DNA of 24,215 nt, taken from NCBI GenBank assembly GCA_002327225.1, contig DCUN01000209.1, positions 9,763-33,977 of the forward strand, in the 5' to 3' direction. The translations under genes and the position numbers were made by a program. Under the pieces are notes generated by a model that was not told where the DNA came from, made no database searches, and saw nothing but the letters and a program-made list of their open reading frames with translations. Position 1 is the stretch's first letter; every line of letters starts with the position of its first letter. Of this stretch, positions 16,104-22,158 are shown piece by piece. The stretch is from Desulfobulbaceae bacterium UBA2213 (lineage in GTDB: Bacteria > Desulfobacterota > Desulfobulbia > Desulfobulbales > Desulfocapsaceae).

Positions 16104-17669
16104 CTATCTGGCAAACTCGACAGCCCTCGTCTCCCGAATCACGGTAACCCGTATCTGTCCAGGATAGGTCAGTTGCGCCTCTATATTCCTGGCAATATCC
16201 TGACTCAGGAGAATGGCCTCGGCATCCTGAATCTTTTTGGCATCAACAATAATGCGCAGATCCCGTCCTGCTTGAATGGCGTATGACTTCTCAACGCCAT
16301 CAAAGGCATTTGCTATATTTTCAAGATCTTCCAAGCGTTTGACATAGGTCTGCAGCATCTCTTTGCGAGCTCCTGGCCTGGCGCCGGACAAGGCGTCCGC
16401 CGACTGTACCAGAATATCAAGGACGCTTTGCGGCGGCAGATCTTCATGATGGGCGCCGATGGCGTACACCACTTCCTCCGGCTCACCATATTTTTTTGCC
16501 AGATCGCGACCGATAATCGCATGCGATCCTTCCACCTCATGATCAACAGCCTTACCGATATCATGGAGCAGGCCGGCCCGCTTGGCCATTTTTACATCAA
16601 TACCCAGTTCTGCGGCCATAATGCCACAGAGGAATGCCACCTCGAGAGAATGCTGAAGGACATTCTGACCATAGCTGGTTCGAAATTTTAACCTGCCCAA
16701 GAGATTGATCAACTCCACATGAACCCCATGAGCGCCGACATCAAAAGTAGCCTGCTCTCCAGACTCCCGCATGCTAATCTCAAGTTCTTTGGTGACCTTG
16801 GCGACAACCTCTTCAATACGGGCTGGATGAATACGACCGTCGTTAATGAGCTGCAGCATGGCAAGACGGGCGACCTCACGGCGCACCGGATTAAATCCGG
16901 AAAGGATGACAGCCTCCGGTGTATCGTCGATAATGATATCAATACCGGTAGCTGCCTCAATGGCCCTGATATTTCTCCCTTCACGGCCGATGATCCTGCC
17001 TTTCATCTCATCATTAGGCAGAGGAACCATGGAAACGGTTCTATCGGCAACATAATCGCCGGCATAACGGGAGATGGCAAGGGCCAGGATATTTTTCCCT
17101 TTTTTATCCGCCTCCATCTTCATCTCCTGTTCTATGCGAGCAAGTTTTTTAGCGGCATGCATGCGCGCCTCACTCTCCATAGAATCCATGAGCAATTTCC
17201 TTGCCTCTTCCCGACTGATTCCTGCTATCTTTTCCAGCTCATCCCGCTGACGGAGAAGAAGTTGCTCCGCCTCATTATTTTTTTTCTGCAACCCCTCTTC
17301 CTGCTGTCGCAGCCGCGCCTCACTCTTCTGGACATCATCCTGTCTTTTATCCAGGATCTCTGTTTCTCTTTTTAACTGCTCTTTTTTTTCACCGAGCTGT
17401 CGGCGTTCATCCTTGAGCTCAGTCTTATCAGCCCGAATTTCCTCTTCAACAGCCTGCTTGAGTTGATAGGCAGACTCTTTACTCTGCAGCACAGCGTCTT
17501 TCTTGATCCGCTCCGCTTCAAGGATAGCATTTTCTATAAGCTGTTTGGCCTGACCTTCTATGTCAGCTCGATGGCCTTCAACAAAGCGTTTCCTTAAAAA
17601 GAAACCACCTATGATGCCAAGCAACAGACCAAAGGGCAACAGCAAAACCGGCTGGTTCAATATCTCCAT
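16104..17669 (-). CDS. rny: Ribonuclease Y
   Basis: RNase Y of 521 residues, a membrane-anchored endoribonuclease that starts mRNA decay. Order of parts: one N-terminal transmembrane helix (about 7-25, PVLLLPFGLLLGIIGGFF), a long charged coiled coil (about 30-190), a KH RNA-binding domain with the GXXG-type loop GRIIGREGRN near 224-233, and an HD phosphohydrolase domain with QNVLQHSLEVA and the catalytic pair H369-D370 in GLLHDIGKAVDHEVEGSHA. Length and layout match the family closely. The minus-strand order zapB, zapA, 6S RNA, rny, tyrS is of the deltaproteobacterial type. It has a long leader after the 6S RNA terminator, with TAATAAT near 17830 as a candidate -10 element. Confidence 0.96.
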   Translation of the reverse strand: MEILNQPVLLLPFGLLLGIIGGFFLRKRFVEGHRADIEGQAKQLIENAILEAERIKKDAVLQSKESAYQLKQAVEEEIRADKTELKDERRQLGEKKEQLKRETEILDKRQDDVQKSEARLRQQEEGLQKKNNEAEQLLLRQRDELEKIAGISREEARKLLMDSMESEARMHAAKKLARIEQEMKMEADKKGKNILALAISRYAGDYVADRTVSMVPLPNDEMKGRIIGREGRNIRAIEAATGIDIIIDDTPEAVILSGFNPVRREVARLAMLQLINDGRIHPARIEEVVAKVTKELEISMRESGEQATFDVGAHGVHVELINLLGRLKFRTSYGQNVLQHSLEVAFLCGIMAAELGIDVKMAKRAGLLHDIGKAVDHEVEGSHAIIGRDLAKKYGEPEEVVYAIGAHHEDLPPQSVLDILVQSADALSGARPGARKEMLQTYVKRLEDLENIANAFDGVEKSYAIQAGRDLRIIVDAKKIQDAEAILLSQDIARNIEAQLTYPGQIRVTVIRETRAVEFAR

Positions 17670-18162
17670 AACACTCTAATCCTGGTAGGCAAAATCTGAT
17701 TAAACAGGAGAGGAACATGACAGCGGACAGCACATAGACCGCACAGCAGAAGAGAATAAACGAGGGAGGGAGAAGCACAAACTGTAAAAAAAATGCAGAG
17801 ACTAAAAAACAACCAACTCTGTAAAATTATTACACAATTTAATATCAAGACATCACAACCGCACCTGAATCACCTGGCGCCTGTCAATATCACCCTGAAT
17901 CAGAGGAAGTGAATACTAAATATTTCTATATGAAAGCAGTCAAGGTCCTACAGGTACCTTCAAAAGATCATCCCTGTACTTCATTGACTGACAGTATAAA
18001 CGCAGTTCTTCTTCCCAAATTTCGTCATCTTGTTCAGCGTCATTCCAACTGCAATCAATAATTTTGCTGATGAAGTCCAGTCAACTCGCCTCGGCCTGGT
18101 CGCAGTCCGGCTGATGGCCATTTACCGTGACCTAAAAAATTTCACAAAGGCGCCCTGGATAT
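17670..18162. other. Region between the 6S RNA terminator and rny
   Basis: Nearly 500 bases with no assigned gene. On the minus strand a coding-like stretch ends at the TGA at 17942-17940 and is open back to a TGA at 18083-18081. It gives 46 codons (including DDEIWEEELRLYCQSMKYRDD) but has no usual start codon or ribosome binding site. Another frame offers a 46-codon ATG ORF from 18121 to 17981. Neither is recognised. The part nearer rny is A+T-rich and probably carries the rny promoter. Confidence 0.4.
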
Positions 18163-18190
18163 AAAAAACAGAATAACAGTGTTATTCTGT
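18163..18190 (-). terminator. Intrinsic terminator downstream of 6S RNA
   Basis: On the minus strand ACAGAATAAC and GTTATTCTGT form a 10-bp stem with a three-base loop, followed directly by a T-run. This is a good Rho-independent terminator about 65 bases past the 6S RNA 3' end, and it separates that unit from rny. Confidence 0.82.
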
Positions 18191-18195
18191 GAATA

Positions 18196-18245
18196 AGCCG
18201 TTGCAACGAAACAGTCAAAAACAGAATGGTTATTTCGTAACGGCT
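18196..18245 (-). repeat. Imperfect palindrome, copy C of a dispersed repeat
   Basis: On the minus strand the element runs from AGCCGTTACGAAA to TTTCGTTGCAACGGCT. The outer arms AGCCGTT/AACGGCT and the inner CGAAA/TTTCG pair. The shared ends GCCGTWACG and TTGCAAC tie it to 8243-8286 and 18905-18964. It lies between the 6S RNA and its downstream terminator. Confidence 0.55.
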
Positions 18246-18247
18246 CC

Positions 18248-18276
18248 TCAATAAAATCCCCACCCTGCCGTGTCAA
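18248..18276 (-). promoter_or_regulatory. Candidate sigma-70 promoter overlapping the 6S RNA 3' end
   Basis: On the minus strand TTGACA (18276-18271) is followed after exactly 17 bases by TATTGA (18253-18248). The -35 match is perfect and the -10 is fair. A transcript would start near 18241 and run through the palindrome to the terminator at 18163-18190. The TTGACA also lies within the 3' closing stem region of 6S RNA, so the match may be incidental. Confidence 0.35.
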
Positions 18277-18425
18277 CAGGATGATTAAACCTATTAAATA
18301 GGTGGGCATAACTCATAGTCTCATCTGGAAGATTGCGGAGCAATCTTCTTTCCGAAAACAGTGGAGATACCCTTTTTGTGAGAGTTGGCTCAACACTCTG
18401 ATGATCACCAACAGGGCAGGGAAAC
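18255..18425 (-). ncRNA. ssrS: 6S RNA (SsrS), global regulator of RNA polymerase
   Basis: A 6S RNA candidate; 6S RNA mimics an open promoter and binds sigma-70 RNA polymerase in stationary phase. The 5' end CCCTGCC (18421-18415) pairs with GGCAGGG near the 3' end to give the terminal stem. A 9-bp apical hairpin, GAAGATTGC/GCAATCTTC with a three-base loop, occupies 18328-18348. On the 3' side a small hairpin CCTATT/AATAGG (18290s) sits where 6S RNAs often form one beside the central bubble. Length, about 170 bases, fits. The position just downstream of zapA matches the conserved zapA-ssrS linkage. Exact ends are estimates from the pairing. No covariance search was possible, so the call rests on structure and context. 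Confidence 0.8.
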
Positions 18426-18535
18426 AAATTTCCAACACATATCACGTCAGACAACAACGAGCACAATATAAAACAACACACATCTCAAGCAAATCTTATA
18501 CAACTATAGCAGAATTTTAAGCAAACAAAAGAGAA

Positions 18536-18844
18536 TTATCCATGCCCCTCACCTTTTTCCGGAGAAAGCCCGGAATCAATCTGGCTCGTCAAACTGGCTA
18601 TCCTTTGCTCCGTATCTGCCCTATAGGCATCAAACTTAGACTTTAACTCAAAATACCTGGAGGCGATATTCAAACTCACCAATACCGCCACCTTACCAAC
18701 AGGTATCGACCCTGAGGGGCCGGACATATTTTCCTCAATCAGCTCTCTCACAAGATCAAGGACATCTGCCACCTCGTTCTCGGGCGCCCCGGTATAGAAG
18801 CTGTATTCCTGGCCCAAAAGTTGAAATCGAACAAGCCTTTCCAA
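18536..18844 (-). CDS. zapA: Cell division protein ZapA
   Basis: A 102-residue ZapA-family protein, which bundles FtsZ filaments at the division site. It begins with VRFQLLGQEYSFYTGAPE, a typical N-terminal beta segment, and continues with a helical stretch VADVLDLVRELIEENM, then VGKVAVLVSLNIASRYFELK and a C-terminal coiled coil. The start is a TTG at 18844 with GGAG seven bases upstream; no ATG fits. It lies about 80 bases downstream of the zapB-like gene in the same direction and is followed by the 6S RNA, an arrangement that strengthens both calls. Confidence 0.85.
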   Translation of the reverse strand: MERLVRFQLLGQEYSFYTGAPENEVADVLDLVRELIEENMSGPSGSIPVGKVAVLVSLNIASRYFELKSKFDAYRADTEQRIASLTSQIDSGLSPEKGEGHG

Positions 18845-18904
18845 GTCAATTCTCCACGGCTCTCAGAAGCAGCACCTTTCTTAAAAAGACACGTCTCTGA
18901 AAAA

Positions 18905-18964
18905 ACCGTTGCAAAGGCTACGTTAAAAGAGACTTCCCTGTGCGCGCCCCTCGGCGTTACGGCT
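18905..18964 (-). repeat. Copy D of the dispersed repeat, overlapping the zapB 3' end
   Basis: On the minus strand it reads AGCCGTAACGCC at one end and GCCTTTGCAACGGT at the other, the same end motifs as copies A and C. Pairing between its arms is weak. The first part is coding sequence for the last residues of the zapB-like gene (SRNAEGRAQGSLF), so if it is a mobile repeat it has altered that C-terminus. A T-run follows its far end. Confidence 0.4.
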
Positions 18965-19225
18965 GGTCATGGCCGCATCATCGTCATTCTCTATTGTACC
19001 GGCTTCCCATTCCTCAATACGCTCAAGAAGCCCGGACACCCGATTGCTGACCTCTCCTCTTTCATCTTTAAGTGATGCCAGCTCATCCTGCAGGGCGACA
19101 ATGGTCTCCTCGCGTTGCAACAACAGCTCATCCACCCTCTTTTTATCAGACTGTAAGGCATTAAATTTATCCAACAACTTAGAAACAAAGCCCTCAAGAC
19201 GCCCCAGTTCACTATCCTGCATCAT
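18923..19225 (-). CDS. zapB: ZapB-like coiled-coil cell division protein
   Basis: A 100-residue protein that is nearly all coiled coil up to about residue 75: heptad-like stretches such as LEGFVSKLLDKFNALQ and LLLQREETIVALQDELASL, then the ending RVSGLLERIEEWE. ZapB-type proteins help organise the Z ring together with ZapA. The identity rests on the coiled-coil shape, the size and the position directly before zapA; coiled-coil similarity alone is weak evidence. AGGAG lies eight bases before ATG 19225. A TATAAT lies at 19250-19245, so a promoter may stand just ahead. The last 25 residues are polar and overlap a repeat element. Confidence 0.7.
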   Translation of the reverse strand: MMQDSELGRLEGFVSKLLDKFNALQSDKKRVDELLLQREETIVALQDELASLKDERGEVSNRVSGLLERIEEWEAGTIENDDDAAMTSRNAEGRAQGSLF

Positions 19226-19244
19226 ATCATTTACTCCTGTATTT

Positions 19245-19250
19245 ATTATA
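19245..19250 (-). promoter_or_regulatory. Candidate -10 box for the zapB-zapA-6S unit
   Basis: A perfect TATAAT on the minus strand lies 20 bases before the zapB start. No good -35 hexamer is found 16-18 bases further up, and the leader would be very short, so the assignment is tentative. Confidence 0.3.
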
Positions 19251-19381
19251 AGAAATAGACAAAATTTTTCATATCATGAATATACCCATGCCCTTTATTC
19301 TCTGCAAGCATTAAGCTCTTGCAACAAAATAATATTGTCATCCGGAGGCACAAACGGCTCATTGTCCGCTCCTGGAGCACC

Positions 19382-19867
19382 TCAGCTTCTGGTACAGCTC
19401 CAGCTCAGCGGACGACCATCACTGTATGGCATGCAGCCATGAAACAACCGGGGATTATCGTCGAAAACCATGTCCAAAAAATATTTATCCCCCTCCCACA
19501 TGGGCAAGAGATGCAGTTCATCCAATCTGCACCACTGCAGATCCCCTTCTTCATTGGACGCCCCAGGCACCCCGCTGAAACGATCTATCCGGTATATAAA
19601 ACCAAACCAGTCTTCGCCTGCATGACCAAAACCAGGCCAATTGACAGTCCCCCTCAAAGTGGCCTCCTCACACAAGAGACCAGACTCCTCAAAAACCTCT
19701 CGCCTGAGACACGATAAAATATCCTCCTGTCGTTTCACCTTACCACCAAGACCATTATATTTCCCCAGATGTTGATCGCAGGCCCGCTTATTCCTGTGAA
19801 CGAGCAGTGTTTCCAAGCCATCCGGAGAAAGAATAAAACCCAGGGTTGCCAATATTGGAGTGTACAT
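19382..19867 (-). CDS. Nudix hydrolase (MutT/8-oxo-dGTPase-like)
   Basis: A 161-residue Nudix hydrolase, expected to cleave a nucleoside diphosphate linked to another group, possibly 8-oxo-dGTP. The Nudix box is complete at residues 42-64 (GKVKRQE, then REVFEESGL), with the metal-binding Glu at 57, 60 and 61. The preceding KYNGLGGK and the later NWPGFGHAGEDWFGFIY resemble MTH1/MutT-type oxidised-nucleotide hydrolases, but the substrate cannot be read from sequence. I chose ATG 19867 because AAGGAAGG stands just upstream; a TTG at 19912 would add 15 residues. The same frame stays open about 28 codons beyond the TGA stop. It is divergent from the lytic transglycosylase. Confidence 0.88.
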   Translation of the reverse strand: MYTPILATLGFILSPDGLETLLVHRNKRACDQHLGKYNGLGGKVKRQEDILSCLRREVFEESGLLCEEATLRGTVNWPGFGHAGEDWFGFIYRIDRFSGVPGASNEEGDLQWCRLDELHLLPMWEGDKYFLDMVFDDNPRLFHGCMPYSDGRPLSWSCTRS

Positions 19868-19940
19868 CAGGCCTTCCTTATGATTAAATAGAAATAATTC
19901 CTTTGAACTCAAAACTCACAACTCTTACAACTCTTACAGT

Positions 19941-21164
19941 ATGAAATCAGCAAATTCAAAAACTTTTATCATCATCCGACAATTCAGCTCCCCGAACATT
20001 ATGACGCACTTTCTTGTTACCGCCATTATATTCCTCTGTCTTTTAGGCGACGCCTCCACTCTGAGTGCGACGGTCAACAACAGAAACTTTCCTACATTTC
20101 CCGCTATCCAGGCCAATGTCGATTTCTGGGAAAAGATTTATTCAAAATACTCCACCAGTGAAGCCGTTATCCATGACAGAAATGATTTGACAAAAATCTA
20201 TGGAGTGATCCCCATTATTGACTATCTGCTGCCCGGCGCTCAGCAGCTTAACAAACCCATTCTTGAAACTGCAAAACTGAGATATAGCGCAATCCTGACC
20301 CGCCTTGCCGGGGGGTATCTCCCTAAAACCAAGGAAGAACTCCGAATCGCCGCCATGTATAAAGGCGCCAGCAAGTCACACCTTCTCAAGGCAGGCGAGT
20401 CAATCCGTGCCCAGATTGGTCAAAAAGAACGATTCAGGGAAGGAGTGGTAAGGTCTGGAGCATATCTACCTGAGATAAAACGAATATTTCGCTCACACAA
20501 CCTCCCGGAAGAGCTCGCCTACCTGCCCCATGTCGAGTCGTCCTTTAACCCTGACGCCTACAGCAAGGTCGGGGCCTCCGGTCTCTGGCAGTTCACCCGG
20601 TCAACGGGGAAGACGTATATGCGCATCGACGACCTTATTGATGAGCGCCAGGATCCAATTATTGCCAGTCACGCCGCGGCAAAGTTTCTGAAAAAGAATC
20701 ATTCCCTTCTTGATAGTTGGCCCTTGGCACTTACTGCTTACAATTATGGAACATCTGGTATGATGCGGGCAAAGAGAGACAAAGGCTCCTACGAAAAGAT
20801 CTTTCTGGAATACCAGGAGGGATACTTCAAATTTGCCTCCCGTAATTTTTATCCCTCATTTCTTGCCGCCCTTCGAGCCGCCCATACATTTGAACAAAAT
20901 CCGTCTCTGCGTCGTCACAAACCTACACCAACAAAAACCGTCCGACTGACAAAACAAGCGTCATTAGATACCATCAGTCGTACTTTCAAGGTCGATATCA
21001 ACACGATCAAGGCAATTAATCCCGCCATAAAGGCATCAGCAACCCATGGCAGACAACAGCTCCCCAAAGGGTATCAACTGAAACTTCCCGCCACTGCCCA
21101 GAAGCAGACAAAAGAAACCATTATAATAAAAGCAAGCCAGAATCCCCGGAAAAATAGTATCTGA
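19941..21164 (+). CDS. Membrane-bound lytic murein transglycosylase (MltD-like, SLT plus LysM-like domain)
   Basis: A 407-residue lytic transglycosylase that would cleave peptidoglycan glycan strands to 1,6-anhydromuramyl products. An N-terminal hydrophobic segment (about 21-43, MTHFLVTAIIFLCLLGDAST) is a signal peptide or anchor. The SLT domain has the catalytic Glu at 199 in LPHVESSFNP, followed by GASGLWQF (211-218) and ALTAYNYG (273-280). Residues about 333-384 look like one LysM-type peptidoglycan-binding repeat (SLDTISRTFKVDINTIKAIN). Neither ATG 19941 nor ATG 20001 has a Shine-Dalgarno sequence; the first gives a more basic N-terminus. No lipobox cysteine is present, unlike E. coli MltD. 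It may head a unit with the HDOD gene 97 bases downstream. Confidence 0.9.
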   Translation: MKSANSKTFIIIRQFSSPNIMTHFLVTAIIFLCLLGDASTLSATVNNRNFPTFPAIQANVDFWEKIYSKYSTSEAVIHDRNDLTKIYGVIPIIDYLLPGAQQLNKPILETAKLRYSAILTRLAGGYLPKTKEELRIAAMYKGASKSHLLKAGESIRAQIGQKERFREGVVRSGAYLPEIKRIFRSHNLPEELAYLPHVESSFNPDAYSKVGASGLWQFTRSTGKTYMRIDDLIDERQDPIIASHAAAKFLKKNHSLLDSWPLALTAYNYGTSGMMRAKRDKGSYEKIFLEYQEGYFKFASRNFYPSFLAALRAAHTFEQNPSLRRHKPTPTKTVRLTKQASLDTISRTFKVDINTIKAINPAIKASATHGRQQLPKGYQLKLPATAQKQTKETIIIKASQNPRKNSI

Positions 21165-21261
21165 AAGGACAAAAGCAGGTCACAGCGCTACTTTTACCAA
21201 GACAGAGGCAATTACCAAGAGAGACCATCGACAAATACCCCCTGTGCCAGGAATATTCCGC

Positions 21262-22101
21262 ATGCTTACCGCCGAACAATTTGTCAAAAAATTCAAGGAA
21301 GTAAAAACACTTCCGTACGTTGTCACCGAACTTTCACGAATGATTGCCGACGACGATACGACGATGAAAGACCTTGAAGATGTGATCAAGATGGACCCCA
21401 CTCTGGTGGCGCGCCTGCTCCGCCTTGTGAACAGCGCCTCCTGTGGACGTTTACAACCTATCACCGCCATTGACCGGGCCGTGGCCTTCCTGGGCATGCG
21501 GAACCTTCGGAACATGGCGATAACCGATGCCCTGCAAAATATCTTCAAAGAACAGAACAGCGTTGGAATTTTCTCCAGGAAACGTCTCTGGCTGCACTGC
21601 GCGGTTGTCGGCACATGCAGTAAAATACTTGCCGAAAAAATCTTTGGCATCAACGGAGACGACGCCTATCTTTGCGGGATCCTCCATGATTTTGGAAAAA
21701 TAATTGAAGAACAGATCGCCAGAGACGATTTTCTTGCCGCCTGCGAGGCATGCAGCCCCACAGACTCACTCATCACGCACGAACGACATTTCCTGGGGAC
21801 CGATCACTGTGAAGTCGGTTATCTCCTGGCCAAAGACTGGGGGCTCCCCCCCCCTTTTCAGGAAGCCATCCGCGACCATCACACCCTGGCTGAAGATGCC
21901 GTCCCCGCCAGCCTGACCAGTATCCTCCAGATTGCCCAATACATAACCGGCCAACTGGGCTACAGTTCCCTGCCGGATGTCACATCAGCCCTTTCTCCCC
22001 CATTGATAATCCATCTTCAGGAAAACATGGATGAATACAAGGTGCTGATTGACGATTTGCCTGAAGAGATTACCAAGACTCAGGATATTTACGAAACGTA
22101 G
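21262..22101 (+). CDS. HDOD domain signalling protein
   Basis: A 279-residue HDOD protein, a family linked to signal transduction and often found with two-component or cyclic-dinucleotide genes. It has the typical opening KEVKTLPYVVTELSRMI, then IKMDPTLVARLLRLVNSAS and AVAFLGMRNLRNMA. The HD-like part keeps H112, H142-D143 in GILHDFGKI, H172 and H206-H207, whereas the last Asp expected in active HD-GYP enzymes is missing (ILQIAQY). Phosphodiesterase activity is therefore doubtful. ATG 21262 has AGGA nine bases upstream; a GTG at 21244 is less likely. Only 57 bases separate it from the hybrid kinase, so the two are probably co-transcribed and may share a pathway. Confidence 0.9.
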   Translation: MLTAEQFVKKFKEVKTLPYVVTELSRMIADDDTTMKDLEDVIKMDPTLVARLLRLVNSASCGRLQPITAIDRAVAFLGMRNLRNMAITDALQNIFKEQNSVGIFSRKRLWLHCAVVGTCSKILAEKIFGINGDDAYLCGILHDFGKIIEEQIARDDFLAACEACSPTDSLITHERHFLGTDHCEVGYLLAKDWGLPPPFQEAIRDHHTLAEDAVPASLTSILQIAQYITGQLGYSSLPDVTSALSPPLIIHLQENMDEYKVLIDDLPEEITKTQDIYET

Positions 22102-22105
22102 ACGG

Positions 22106-22140
22106 CTTTGCAACATTCCCTTTGAAATTATTTTGCAAAG
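22106..22140. repeat. Inverted repeat CTTTGCAA/TTGCAAAG between HDOD and kinase genes
   Basis: Two perfect 8-base arms (22106-22113 and 22133-22140) enclose a 19-base spacer in the 57-base gap between two co-directional genes. The left side resembles the sequence just after the zapB stop (CGTAG...CTTTGCAAC). No T-run follows, so a terminator is unlikely; an mRNA hairpin or regulator site is possible. Confidence 0.45.
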
Positions 22141-22158
22141 ACGTTCAGGAGTGCAGGT

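Noticed and set aside
16719..17375. Plus-strand ORF of 218 residues within rny
   Set aside because: Antisense to the coiled-coil and KH regions of RNase Y; its composition follows from the opposite strand.
18248..18481. Minus-strand 77-residue ORF between zapA and rny
   Set aside because: It covers the 6S RNA; the RNA structure and gene context explain the sequence better than a protein does.
21191..21219. Near-identical direct repeats TTACCAAGAC/TTACCAAGAG before the HDOD gene
   Set aside because: Only two short copies with no dyad symmetry or promoter context; not enough to propose a regulator site.
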